This document shows positions 1 to 9,065 of a stretch of DNA of 61,644 nucleotides, piece by piece. Every line of letters starts with the position of its first letter. Position 1 is the stretch's first letter. Under the pieces are notes generated by a model. That model ran no database searches. It saw nothing but the letters and a program-made list of their open reading frames with translations, and had not been told where the DNA came from. Source of the stretch: Lachnospiraceae bacterium UBA1721 (GTDB lineage Bacteria > Bacillota > Clostridia > Lachnospirales > Lachnospiraceae); contig DCIR01000071.1 of NCBI GenBank assembly GCA_002317155.1, positions 1 to 61,644 on the forward strand, in the 5' to 3' direction. The translations under genes were made by a program, and so were the position numbers.

Positions 1-52
1 TTCTTAAACTAAGCCTCTTGTTCCGTGGGTAATACCCTAAAACTTATGCAAC

Positions 53-84
53 GGGTGGTGGTAAATATTCTGCCACCACCCAAT
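53..84 (+). terminator. GC-rich hairpin upstream of the metK fragment
   Basis: A perfect 9-bp stem, GGGTGGTGG (53-61) with CCACCACCC (73-81), has an 11-nt loop and is followed by a short weak T stretch. It most likely terminates a gene lying upstream of the window. It could instead be a leader element for the metK-like start that follows 28 nt later. I do not recognise a known SAM riboswitch consensus here. Confidence 0.45.
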
Positions 85-108
85 TTTAATTAATGGAGGA
101 ATTTTCAA

Positions 109-262
109 ATGAGTAGAATTTATAGTTCAGAGCAGGTATCTCGCGGTCATGTAGATAAGATTTGTGATCAGATTGCAGATGCCATAGTTACAGATTGTTT
201 GGCACACGATAAGGAAAGCCGTGTTGCCGTAGAAGTATTAATTAAAAATGAGACTGTTATCC
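109..262 (+). pseudogene. metK: 5' fragment of a methionine adenosyltransferase gene (metK)
   Basis: The first about 51 codons encode the N-terminus of S-adenosylmethionine synthetase, which makes SAM from methionine and ATP. The signature GHVDKICDQIADAI, with the catalytic-site GHxDK, aligns with the canonical GHPDKICDQISDAI, and SRVAVEVLIKN matches the next strand. A strong GGAGG (95-99) precedes the ATG. Homology stops at about 259-262, one or two bases before the stop codon of the convergent rlmD. The reading frame runs on to 390 only as the antisense shadow of rlmD. MetK is normally about 390 residues, so at least 85% is missing. Either a deletion or rearrangement fused this stub to rlmD, or the assembly is chimeric here. 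Confidence 0.75.
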
Positions 263-1855
263 CTATTTTACCTTTGACATCAACACGACTGTCTCCACGT
301 GTACCGTATGTGGGAACATATCCACGGGTCTTACCTTCATCAATTTATAACCGTTACCACACAGATATTTCAAATCACGCGACAGAGTAGCTGAGTCACA
401 TGACACATACACAATTCTCTCCGGAGACATTGCTACCATCGTGCGCAGGCACTCTTCGTCGCAGCCCTTTCTCGGGGGATCGACTACTATTACATCAGGG
501 CGGCTCATATCTATTCCGTTCTTTTTGTCATCACGGACAGTATCTACACCTTCCTTTTTTCTACCGCTATTATTGTAAAAATCAGGAAGTACCTCCTCTG
601 CCTTACCCACGAAGAATTTAGCATTGCTGATGTTATTTCTTCTGGCATTATCCTTGGCATCTTCGATGGCCTGAGGAACTATCTCTACACCGTACACCTT
701 ACCTGCCGCATCGCTGAGGAACAGTGAAATAGTACCGATTCCGCAATAAAGATCCCATACAGATTCATTACCTTTCAGTCCGGCATACAAAAGAGCAAGG
801 CTGTACAGTTTCTCAGTCTGAACAGGGTTAACCTGATAGAATGACTGCGGTGAAATATGGAATTCCAATCCTTTTCCTGTAATCGGATAACCTTCCTTAG
901 TCATATCTCGTACGTGAATCGTATCTGATATATAAGGCTGACCCCATACGCAATAGGTTTCCTTACCCATGATTACATTCGTATTTTCAGTATTTATATT
1001 GAATGAAATACTCTTCATTCCGGGAATCTTAGCAAGCTCTGCTATCAAGTCTCCCTGTCCTGCGATAAACTCACGACTGGTTATCCAGGTCGCATTTCTC
1101 TCGGCTGCGCCGTTATTCTTTCCAAAATAAGAATCCGTTTCCGCTCCACTCTTTATAGGTCTTACGGCATCTGCTGCCTTGCCCGGTTTTTTATTGATTA
1201 TCAGGCATACCATCCATTCTCCCGAGGTAAATCCTTTTCTGATGAGAATATGTCTGACGATACCTGTCCTGGTTTCCTCGTTATACGCAGATATATCATT
1301 CTTCTTCATGTGTCTGAGAATGATTTCTAATATCTCCTTATTACCCTCATTACCCAGAGCACAATCCTCGCACGCAATAATCGAATGAGTTCTTCCGGCA
1401 TAAAAACCTGCAATCAGATTTCCGTCTTTGTCGGTTCCTACAGGATACTGTGCCTTATTTCTATAGTTCCAAGGCTTATCCATTCCGACTATCGGATCCA
1501 TTACCCAATCTAGAAGCTTCTCATCAAAGCCACCTATTCTCATCAAATTGTTACGCACTTTGTTTTCCTTAAAAGCAAGCTGCTTTTCATAGGAAAGTGC
1601 CTGGATCTGACATCCGCCGCATGCTCTCGCCACGGGACATTTTGCTTCAACACGAAAAGGAGAAGGCATAATAACCTTCTCCATTCTTGCGTATGCGTAA
1701 TTTTTAGTTGGCTTCATAACTTTGGCCTGAACAGTATCGCCCAGAACCGCATCTTTAATAAAAAAGGTATATCCATCGATATGACCGATTCCTTCTCCAT
1801 CAATTCCAATATCATCGATACTTACTGTTATAAGCTGATTTTTCTCGTACGCCAT
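263..1855 (-). CDS. rlmD: 23S rRNA (uracil-C5)-methyltransferase, RlmD/RlmCD (RumA) family
   Basis: This enzyme methylates C5 of uridine in 23S rRNA using SAM. In order: an N-terminal TRAM RNA-binding domain (about residues 1-65), a 4Fe-4S cluster motif CPVARACGGC (C73, C79, C82, with a fourth ligand near C162/C165), then the Rossmann methyltransferase with DLYCGIGT (SAM binding), VVDPPRKGCD, the nucleophile in YVSCDSATL (about C486) and the general-base Glu in HVETVVL (about E521). All key residues are present. At 530 residues it is somewhat longer than usual (about 450-480), partly from a low-conservation insert around residues 225-270. It is convergent with the metK stub, with essentially no intergenic space. 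A second family member lies at the window end. Confidence 0.93.
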   Translation of the reverse strand: MAYEKNQLITVSIDDIGIDGEGIGHIDGYTFFIKDAVLGDTVQAKVMKPTKNYAYARMEKVIMPSPFRVEAKCPVARACGGCQIQALSYEKQLAFKENKVRNNLMRIGGFDEKLLDWVMDPIVGMDKPWNYRNKAQYPVGTDKDGNLIAGFYAGRTHSIIACEDCALGNEGNKEILEIILRHMKKNDISAYNEETRTGIVRHILIRKGFTSGEWMVCLIINKKPGKAADAVRPIKSGAETDSYFGKNNGAAERNATWITSREFIAGQGDLIAELAKIPGMKSISFNINTENTNVIMGKETYCVWGQPYISDTIHVRDMTKEGYPITGKGLEFHISPQSFYQVNPVQTEKLYSLALLYAGLKGNESVWDLYCGIGTISLFLSDAAGKVYGVEIVPQAIEDAKDNARRNNISNAKFFVGKAEEVLPDFYNNSGRKKEGVDTVRDDKKNGIDMSRPDVIVVDPPRKGCDEECLRTMVAMSPERIVYVSCDSATLSRDLKYLCGNGYKLMKVRPVDMFPHTVHVETVVLMSKVK

Positions 1856-1915
1856 AATATCCTCATTCTATAGATACGCATTTATACTATCGATATCTGC
1901 TGTTCTATAAATCGT

Positions 1916-2866
1916 TTATTCAGTGGGTCTTACATTACTCTCAAGGAATTTGTTGTATCCGAGCCATCCGTTAGGATTTGCAGTTCCTGTAGAATTCTCC
2001 AAAACCTCCTTGAAGGTCTCCATCTTAGCATCAGTATCATCAGCATAGCTAAGAGCCATAGCCTCGATAAGTGAAGGAGTCTTAGGTGAACCAAATTCAA
2101 GCTTACCATGATGAGCTAAAATGCAATGCTGAAGCTGAATCAAATCCTTTTTGGGGAATCCCTCAATCTTAGCAGCTTTGTTGCTCACCATATTTGAACC
2201 CATCACAATATGTCCGAGAAGATTACCTTCATCTGTATAATCATTCTCCGGGAAAGGTGAAAGCTCTATTACTTTTCCTATATCATGACAAATTGCAGCA
2301 GTAAGAAGAAGGTCTCTCTTAAGAATAGGATATGCGGTAGTATAGTAATCGCACAGCTTGGTAACACTTAATGTGTGCTCAAGAAGTCCGCCCACAAATC
2401 CGTGATGTACACTTTTTGCTGCTGATGAAAACTTAAACTTCTTGGAAAATACTTCATCCTTCACAAAGAACTCTTGAAGGAGCTGCTTATAGTACTGATT
2501 TCCGATACTGTCAATCAACTTAATCAGTTCATCATACATTCCATCAACACTTTTAGCACTAACGGGAAGATAATCGGCAGGACTGTATTCACCATCACGA
2601 GCTTTTCTTGCTCTTCTGATATTTACCTGAAGTGCACCGTTAAAACTGGTCACCTCTCCGTTGACATCTATATAATCAAGCTTGTCGAAATCATCGATTC
2701 CGGGATCATTGGGATCCCAAATCTTAGCATCTACAGTTCCTGTCTTATCCTGCAGGGTAACGATATCGTAAGCCTTTCCGTTCTTTGTTGTAGCAGATAC
2801 CTTATTCTTTACCATGTAGATATCTGAAATTCTCTCGCCCTCACGAAAATCCTTAATGTACTTCAT
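1916..2866 (-). CDS. yhaM: 3'-5' exoribonuclease YhaM family (OB fold plus HD domain)
   Basis: Members degrade RNA and single-stranded DNA from the 3' end with metal catalysis. The N-terminal about 90 residues form an OB-fold nucleic-acid-binding domain (VTLQDKTGTVDAKIWD). The HD phosphohydrolase domain follows, with HHGFVGGLLEHT, the metal-binding ICHDIGK and LAHHGKLEFGSPKTP. The length of 316 residues matches the family (about 314 in Bacillus subtilis). The ATG at 2866 starts MKYIKDF, where family members start. It lies 60 nt downstream of the HtrA-like gene's 3' region and 60 nt upstream of rlmD on the same strand, so the three minus-strand genes may be co-transcribed. Confidence 0.9.
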   Translation of the reverse strand: MKYIKDFREGERISDIYMVKNKVSATTKNGKAYDIVTLQDKTGTVDAKIWDPNDPGIDDFDKLDYIDVNGEVTSFNGALQVNIRRARKARDGEYSPADYLPVSAKSVDGMYDELIKLIDSIGNQYYKQLLQEFFVKDEVFSKKFKFSSAAKSVHHGFVGGLLEHTLSVTKLCDYYTTAYPILKRDLLLTAAICHDIGKVIELSPFPENDYTDEGNLLGHIVMGSNMVSNKAAKIEGFPKKDLIQLQHCILAHHGKLEFGSPKTPSLIEAMALSYADDTDAKMETFKEVLENSTGTANPNGWLGYNKFLESNVRPTE

Positions 2867-2971
2867 TTTCTCGCACTTTCTATTTTGTAATTTTTATACT
2901 TATATTGACCAACACATTAACATTCATTTTATTTATGCCGGTTAATTTTCTATATCTGTTTACGTACTCTT

Positions 2972-4309
2972 TTAATATGCTGCCTCAATAACTAATTCGA
3001 ACTCAATTGACGTATATCCATCCTGAGATTGTCTTTTTACCTTAAGAATAATTGTATCACCAACATTTTTCTGGTTCAGCGCAGAAATGTAATCAGCATT
3101 GCTATTAATATCGTTATAATCAACACTTACAATAACATCGCCAGTCTGCATTCCCGCTCTCCATGCGGGTGATTCCATCTGAACGGATAAAACATAAGCT
3201 CCCTGCGGAACTCCCAGCATCTCTACTGCCTCTGTGGTTACATCTGTAGATTTGATGCCAAGGTAATTAATTCCCACACCGTTTGACATTTTCTCAATAC
3301 GATTTTTTAATTCGGTTATTCCGTAACCAATGATTACATCATTACCGGAAAAACTGTCTTCTCTCGTAGTGATAATACCAATTACCTGTCCCTGCAGATT
3401 AAATAAAACACCACTCGCTAACTCACTTCCGGAAATATTCGTCTGAATTACAGATACATATGAATCCATCTGAGGAACTATCTGCTTCGGAACATCAATA
3501 ATGCCATATCCCAGTGAGCCTGCAATTCCCTGCGGACTACCAATAGCCATTATAGGAAGACCTACGAACAGTCCATTACTGCTGCCAAGCGTTACGATAT
3601 ATTCATCAATTGAAAAGCTAGCCGGAACATTAGAAAGACTGATAGTGATAACAGCTATACCTGTATTTGAATCTGTCTCCTTCAATGATCCATAGAAAGA
3701 CATTCCATTGCTTAATGTGATTATCAGCTCATCATTTTGCTTGATATTCGAACTGTCTGCAACAACAAAAACATCTTTATTATTCTTGGCTATTATTATG
3801 CCGGAAGTAGTATTTTTGCTGTTGTTTACCGAATTCATCCAATCAACACTGGTACTGCTCGATGTAACGGTAACCATGTATTTTGAAAGTTCTCTTCCAA
3901 GCGCTGCTATAGATATTGACAGCTGTCTGAAGCTTGTCACATCCAAAGTAACATCAGCCAAAATAGCCTGAATCTGTTCATCGCTCAACGGCATCTCTAC
4001 CGATGCATACTGATTCTCATCGTTTTCCTTGTCATACAACAAAGATTCCTGGAGCATATATTCAGAAAGCATTTCCTCCGGAGACATGTCGCCGTTGTTT
4101 TCCGGAAGTGTGATAATTCCTCCCTGCTCATTTGAAGAATTCACATTACCTACCAATCTTTGAAGAAAAGGCGTCATGAGCAAAAAAATGAGGCTCGCTA
4201 TAATGCCAAAAACAACTGCACTCGCAGCACTGACAAGCAGCTTTTTTATAAACTTATCCTTGTTAAAAGGCTTTTTCTTTATCTCTTCTTTTATAAAATC
4301 CGAACCCAT
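2972..4309 (-). CDS. Membrane-anchored HtrA/DegP-like PDZ protein with degenerate catalytic triad
   Basis: The order is a basic N-terminus, one transmembrane segment (about residues 25-47), a low-complexity acidic linker, a helical segment, a trypsin-like HtrA fold (about 165-320) and a C-terminal PDZ domain (about 345-440, with RAGMQTGDVIVSVD). HtrA landmarks align well (LSNG, AIGSPQG, VIQTN, NLQGQVIGI), but the catalytic positions do not hold the triad. The His of TNNHVV aligns with Ser187, the Asp of SDIAL with Gly217, and the Ser of GNSGG with Ala298. The protein therefore looks like a pseudoprotease that may bind peptides or assist envelope quality control, rather than a protease. It is divergent from mutS2. 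Confidence 0.85.
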   Translation of the reverse strand: MGSDFIKEEIKKKPFNKDKFIKKLLVSAASAVVFGIIASLIFLLMTPFLQRLVGNVNSSNEQGGIITLPENNGDMSPEEMLSEYMLQESLLYDKENDENQYASVEMPLSDEQIQAILADVTLDVTSFRQLSISIAALGRELSKYMVTVTSSSTSVDWMNSVNNSKNTTSGIIIAKNNKDVFVVADSSNIKQNDELIITLSNGMSFYGSLKETDSNTGIAVITISLSNVPASFSIDEYIVTLGSSNGLFVGLPIMAIGSPQGIAGSLGYGIIDVPKQIVPQMDSYVSVIQTNISGSELASGVLFNLQGQVIGIITTREDSFSGNDVIIGYGITELKNRIEKMSNGVGINYLGIKSTDVTTEAVEMLGVPQGAYVLSVQMESPAWRAGMQTGDVIVSVDYNDINSNADYISALNQKNVGDTIILKVKRQSQDGYTSIEFELVIEAAY

Positions 4310-4442
4310 AAATTATTACCTGCGTAAAAACAATCCATACTATGAGCAATTATATATGTATCATAGCCTTTAAGGCTAAAAAAGTAAAGAAAAGGCATAT
4401 TCTTTGTGCTATACTGTTAATGTATGCAATTTGGAGAATACT

Positions 4443-6827
4443 ATGAATAAAAAGACCTTAAAAACACTTGAATACGATAAAATTTTAAGCTTACTTGAAG
4501 ACCATGCCGACTCCGAACCCGGTAAGGAAATGTGTCGCAATCTTAATCCTTCAATCGATATGAAGGACATACAAAAATGGCAACAGGAAACCTCAGATGC
4601 TCTTTCACGTCTGTTCAGAGAAGGCAGTACTTCTTTTGGCGGCAACAAAGACCTCCGATTTGCAATCAAATCTTTGGAAATCGGAAGTACTCTTTCAGCA
4701 TCAGAGCTTCTTAAGCTTGCCAAGCAGCTTGATAATGCTGCAAGAATCAGATCTTACGGTGTAAAGGACGACAGTGATGAAAAACCTGATTCACTTGATG
4801 AATATTTCAATGCTTTATGTCCTCTCACACAGGTAGCTAATGAAATCAACCGCTGTATCCTTGCAGAAGATGAAATAGCTGATGATGCAAGCCCCAACCT
4901 AAAATCTATCAGAAGACAGATTATTCAGACCGGAGATAAGATTCATACTCAGTTATCTTCTATGGTTAGCGGTTCTCTCAGATCATATCTTCAGGACGCA
5001 GTTATTACCATGCGTGACAATCGTTACTGCATACCTGTAAAAGCTGAATATAAATCTCAGGTCCCCGGTATGGTACACGATCAGTCATCAACCGGTTCAA
5101 CATTTTTCATCGAGCCTTCCGCTATTGTTTCACTTAACAATAAGCTCAAGGAACTTGCTCTTGAAGAAGAACAGGAAATCCATGTTATTCTTACGGACTT
5201 ATCCGTAATGTGTGCCGGACATACTGAAGAATTAGCTGAAAATCAGAGATTACTTACTCTGTTGGATTTTATATTTGCAAAAGGAAAGCTTGCTCTTGAT
5301 ATGAAGGCTACTATGCCTCAGTACAACAGAAAGCATTATCTTAATCTTCGCAAAGCACGCCATCCACTGATCAATCCTTCGGTTGTAGTTCCGATTGATG
5401 TTCATCTCGGAAGAGAGTTCGATTTACTTGTAGTAACCGGACCTAACACAGGCGGTAAAACCGTCTCTCTTAAAACAGTCGGTCTTCTCTCTCTCATGGG
5501 TCAGTCAGGCTTACATGTTTCCTGCGGAGACCGTTCGGAATTATGTATTTTTAACGATATTTTTGCCGACATAGGTGATGAACAGAGTATTGAACAGTCA
5601 CTGTCTACTTTTTCATCTCATATGGTCACTATAGTAGATATACTCAAGCACGCCGACAGACATTCACTCTGTCTCTTCGATGAGCTCGGTGCAGGAACAG
5701 ATCCTACTGAAGGTGCTGCTCTTGCTATTGCCATACTCGGAGACCTTCACTCAAAAGGAATCCGCACAATGGCAACCACTCACTACAGTGAGCTCAAGGT
5801 TTATGCTCTTTCAACAGAAGGTGTAGAAAATGCCAGCTGCGAGTTTGATGTAGAATCTCTCAGACCTACCTACAGACTACTCATCGGTATCCCAGGTAAG
5901 AGTAACGCTTTTGCGATTTCATCAAAGCTTGGTCTTCCCGATGAAATCATTGATAAGGCCAGAGAACAGATCAGTACTGAAAATGAAAGCTTTGAGGATA
6001 TTATTGCAGACCTCGAGGCCAGTCGTATCACTATTGAAAACGAGCGCAAGGAAATTGCTGAATACAAAGATAAAATACGAACTCTTCAGGAACAGCTTCA
6101 GAAAAAGAACGAAAAGCTCGATATGGCTAAAGACCGAATTCTTAGAGAAGCCAACGAAGAGGCACGTGAAATTCTTCAGGAAGCCAAGGATCTTGCTGAC
6201 GAAACTATCAGAGATATCAACAAAGCGGCTCAGGCCGGCGATGTCAAATCACTCGAAGCCGGACGCCACAAGGTGCGCAATTCTATCAATGATAAGAATA
6301 CCAAGCTTAACACTACCACCGGTAAAAAAGCTAACACAAATACCAAGAAGACCTTGGATCCTTCGAAGCTTAAAAAAGGTGACAGTGTTCGTATAGTTTC
6401 ACTCGGACTTAAAGGTATAGTAAATACTCTTCCTGACCAGAAGGGTAACCTGTATGTTATGTGCGGAATCATGAAGACCAAGACCAATGTCAATGATCTC
6501 GTATATTCACAGGAGGAGGAAATCACTACTCCTAACCTTAGCCGCACCGGTTCAGGTACTATTCGAATGAATAAATCTATGAGCGTATCCGGTGAAATTA
6601 ATCTTCTCGGAAGAACCGTAGATGAAGCACTTTCAGAGCTGGAAAAATATCTTGATGATGCATATATAGCACACAAGCCTTCCGTAAGAGTTGTTCACGG
6701 AAAAGGTACCGGTGCACTCAGAACCGCAGTACACAATTATCTGCGTAAGCAAAAAATAGTAGCGGACTATCGCCTCGGGGAATATGGCGAGGGTGACGCC
6801 GGAGTAACAATAGTAACATTTAAGTAA
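4443..6827 (+). CDS. mutS2: Endonuclease MutS2 / Smr-domain ribosome-rescue ATPase
   Basis: MutS2 is a dimeric ABC-type ATPase implicated in suppressing recombination and, in Bacillus, in rescue of collided ribosomes. The N-terminal core and clamp are followed by the ATPase (GPNTGGKTVSL Walker A, CLFDELGAGTDPTEGAALA Walker B, ATTHYSELK), a long coiled coil (about residues 500-620), a KOW-like segment (LKKGDSVRIVSLGLKG) and a C-terminal Smr domain with HGKGTGALR. I placed the start at 4443 (MNKKTLKTLEYDK) because GGAG lies just upstream and homologues start there; an in-frame ATG at 4404 would add 13 unconserved residues. The 794-residue length fits the family. The Smr LDLR motif is INLLG here. 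It runs opposite to its neighbours on the left replication arm. Confidence 0.95.
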   Translation: MNKKTLKTLEYDKILSLLEDHADSEPGKEMCRNLNPSIDMKDIQKWQQETSDALSRLFREGSTSFGGNKDLRFAIKSLEIGSTLSASELLKLAKQLDNAARIRSYGVKDDSDEKPDSLDEYFNALCPLTQVANEINRCILAEDEIADDASPNLKSIRRQIIQTGDKIHTQLSSMVSGSLRSYLQDAVITMRDNRYCIPVKAEYKSQVPGMVHDQSSTGSTFFIEPSAIVSLNNKLKELALEEEQEIHVILTDLSVMCAGHTEELAENQRLLTLLDFIFAKGKLALDMKATMPQYNRKHYLNLRKARHPLINPSVVVPIDVHLGREFDLLVVTGPNTGGKTVSLKTVGLLSLMGQSGLHVSCGDRSELCIFNDIFADIGDEQSIEQSLSTFSSHMVTIVDILKHADRHSLCLFDELGAGTDPTEGAALAIAILGDLHSKGIRTMATTHYSELKVYALSTEGVENASCEFDVESLRPTYRLLIGIPGKSNAFAISSKLGLPDEIIDKAREQISTENESFEDIIADLEASRITIENERKEIAEYKDKIRTLQEQLQKKNEKLDMAKDRILREANEEAREILQEAKDLADETIRDINKAAQAGDVKSLEAGRHKVRNSINDKNTKLNTTTGKKANTNTKKTLDPSKLKKGDSVRIVSLGLKGIVNTLPDQKGNLYVMCGIMKTKTNVNDLVYSQEEEITTPNLSRTGSGTIRMNKSMSVSGEINLLGRTVDEALSELEKYLDDAYIAHKPSVRVVHGKGTGALRTAVHNYLRKQKIVADYRLGEYGEGDAGVTIVTFK

Positions 6828-6846
6828 TCTTAGAGGGGTACAATTT

Positions 6847-7551
6847 ATGCCAATCACTAAACAGAAAATCCTTATTGTTGATGATGACAACAATATCGCA
6901 GAGTTGATTTCACTATATCTCATAAAAGAATGCTTTGAGACTGAGATTGTTAATGATGGTGAATCCGCTCTTGAACAGATTCCTATTTTCAAGCCTAACC
7001 TTATTCTTCTAGACATTATGCTTCCCGGAATCGATGGATACCAGGTATGCCGTGAGGTAAGAGCTAAATCATCAATTCCTATCATCATGCTTTCTGCAAA
7101 AGGTGAGGTATTTGATAAGGTTCTTGGACTTGAGCTCGGCGCTGACGATTACATCGAGAAGCCTTTTGAATCAAAGGAAATGGTTGCGAGAGTAAAAGCA
7201 GTTCTGCGTAGATATAAGACTGAAGATGTTGTCGTAAAATCGAGCAATGAAGAATGTGTTACTTACCCCGACCTCATTGTCAACAAAACTAACTACTCCG
7301 TTACTTACATGGGTAAAAATGTCGAAATGCCTCCGAAGGAGCTTGAACTTTTGTATCATCTCGCATCTAACCCCAATCGTGTATATACACGTGAGCAGTT
7401 GCTCGACCAGATTTGGAGCTATGATTATATAGGTGATACTCGTACTGTAGATGTTCACATTAAGAGACTTCGTGAAAAAATCAGCGACCACGAAAAGTGG
7501 AAGATTACCACCATTTGGGGCAAAGGCTACAAATTTGAGACTATTGATTAA
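6847..7551 (+). CDS. OmpR/PhoB-type response regulator
   Basis: The receiver domain (about residues 6-117) has the acidic pocket VDDD, phospho-acceptor Asp56 in LLDIMLPGIDG, Ser83 and Lys105 (EKPF). A winged-helix Trans_reg_C DNA-binding domain follows (about 140-232), with TREQLLDQIWSYDYIGDTRTVD. It starts 20 nt after mutS2 behind an AGAGGGG ribosome site, so it may be read from the mutS2 promoter. Its stop codon overlaps the kinase start by one base (TAATG), which implies translational coupling to its cognate kinase. The regulon cannot be told from the sequence. Confidence 0.93.
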   Translation: MPITKQKILIVDDDNNIAELISLYLIKECFETEIVNDGESALEQIPIFKPNLILLDIMLPGIDGYQVCREVRAKSSIPIIMLSAKGEVFDKVLGLELGADDYIEKPFESKEMVARVKAVLRRYKTEDVVVKSSNEECVTYPDLIVNKTNYSVTYMGKNVEMPPKELELLYHLASNPNRVYTREQLLDQIWSYDYIGDTRTVDVHIKRLREKISDHEKWKITTIWGKGYKFETID

Positions 7552-8972
7552 TGAAAAGAACACTATACATTAAATTTCTAATTGCATATCTCATATTCGG
7601 AGTATTTGCATTTACTATAGTAACGATTTTTGTGCCGAATCTGACAAAACAGACACTTACTTCCCAAAAAGCCAAAACACTTTATTCGGAAGCAACTCTG
7701 ATAGCTAACACCTACGCAAGCGGACTTTACACTAATGATACTACTCTTGAGACGGTTAAGCTCCAGCTTGATGCTTTGTCAGTATATTTTGAATCCGAAA
7801 TACGAATTGTCAGCACAGTCGGACGAATAATTTTGGACACATCGCTTCCTCTCGATACAGAAAGCAATATTTACATCGAAGGCTTCGATCCCGCTATTAT
7901 AAGCGGCAGTTACTATATTAAAGATAATTTTTTCGGATACTTTGAGCAGGATGTCCTTACTGTAATGGCACCCATAACCTCTGACTATATTGTCAAAGGT
8001 TATGTCGTCATTCACACACCGATCAAGGATATCAATGCTACCGCTTCATCGGTTCAGAATATTTGTTATATTACATTGGCAATATTGTATTTGCTGTCAT
8101 TCATTATTCTGATTTTCTTCACAGTGTATGTATATAAGCCGTTGAGGAAAATCACTAAAGCAGCTGATCACTATGCAGACGGTAACTATCACTATGAAAT
8201 ATCCGTGGACAGCAGTGATGAAATGGGTTACCTAGCAGCAAGCCTTAATTACATGGCAGGAACAATTGCCAGCCATGAGGATGATCAGAAAAAATTCGTC
8301 GCCAATGTTTCTCATGACTTTAGATCTCCACTGACATCAATACGTGGATTCCTCGAGGCAATGATAGATGGTACCATTCCTCCCGAAATGCATGAAAAAT
8401 ATTTAAACATTGTACTGAATGAAACAGATAGACTTACCAAACTTACCAATAGCCTGCTCACATTGAATAACCTTAATACCAAAGGTATGCTGTTGGATTA
8501 CAATGATTTTGATATCAACCAGGTCATCAGACAGACTGCTGCTTCTTTTGAAGGATCCTGCAGAAACAGAAATATTGCTATAGCACTTTCACTTACCGGT
8601 GAAGAGATGTTAGTACACGCTGATACAGAAAGAATCAAGCAGGTTCTTTACAATTTGATTGATAACGCAATCAAATTCAGTCATCATGATTCGGTTGTAA
8701 CCGTAGGAACCACCGTTCGTAAGAACAAGCTCTTCGTATCTGTAAAAGATACCGGCGTAGGAATTCCTAAAGATGAAGTAAAGCTTATCTTTAACAGATT
8801 CTACAAATCCGATTCATCGCGTGGTAAAGATAAAAAAGGTACAGGACTTGGTCTTTCAATCGTAAAAGAGATTATTAATGCTCACGATGAAAACATTAAC
8901 GTAGTAAGTACTGAAGGTGAAGGAACAGAATTCATATTCTCACTTCCTTTAGTTAATGATGATGATATTTAA
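7551..8972 (+). CDS. Sensor histidine kinase with HAMP and extracytoplasmic sensor
   Basis: Two membrane segments (about residues 8-30 and 172-194) flank an extracytoplasmic domain of about 140 residues. HAMP (about 195-247), HisKA with phospho-acceptor His255 in NVSHDFRSPLTS, and HATPase_c with N box (NLIDNAIKFS), G1 (VKDTGVGIP), F box and G2 (GTGLGLSIVKEI) follow. All catalytic boxes are intact. The sensor resembles the PhoR/YycG-style class, but I cannot assign a ligand. The ATG overlaps the stop of the upstream response regulator, so the two form one operon that ends at the terminator at 9029-9064. Confidence 0.93.
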   Translation: MKRTLYIKFLIAYLIFGVFAFTIVTIFVPNLTKQTLTSQKAKTLYSEATLIANTYASGLYTNDTTLETVKLQLDALSVYFESEIRIVSTVGRIILDTSLPLDTESNIYIEGFDPAIISGSYYIKDNFFGYFEQDVLTVMAPITSDYIVKGYVVIHTPIKDINATASSVQNICYITLAILYLLSFIILIFFTVYVYKPLRKITKAADHYADGNYHYEISVDSSDEMGYLAASLNYMAGTIASHEDDQKKFVANVSHDFRSPLTSIRGFLEAMIDGTIPPEMHEKYLNIVLNETDRLTKLTNSLLTLNNLNTKGMLLDYNDFDINQVIRQTAASFEGSCRNRNIAIALSLTGEEMLVHADTERIKQVLYNLIDNAIKFSHHDSVVTVGTTVRKNKLFVSVKDTGVGIPKDEVKLIFNRFYKSDSSRGKDKKGTGLGLSIVKEIINAHDENINVVSTEGEGTEFIFSLPLVNDDDI

Positions 8973-9028
8973 TTTACTAATACTTATTTAGCTACACAAT
9001 TATTTATGTCAAATCGCTAAACGTTAAA

Positions 9029-9064
9029 ACCCCCTGCCACTAATGTGACAGGGGGTTATTTTTT
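9029..9064 (+). terminator. Bidirectional intrinsic terminator
   Basis: AACCCCCTGCCAC (9029-9041) pairs with GTGACAGGGGGTT (9046-9058) with one mismatch, giving a strong GC-rich stem with a 4-nt loop. A T-run follows on the plus strand, and A residues before it serve the minus strand. It separates the convergent kinase and antiporter genes. Confidence 0.9.
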
Positions 9065-9065
9065 A

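Noticed and set aside
1..108. Known SAM riboswitch upstream of the metK stub
   Set aside because: No S-box, SAM-II or SMK-box consensus could be recognised; only a simple hairpin is evident.
2474..2827. Plus-strand ORF of 117 residues
   Set aside because: It lies wholly antisense to the exoribonuclease gene and shows no family motif, so it is a shadow frame; the same holds for other ORFs opposite gyrA, gyrB, dnaN and glgB.
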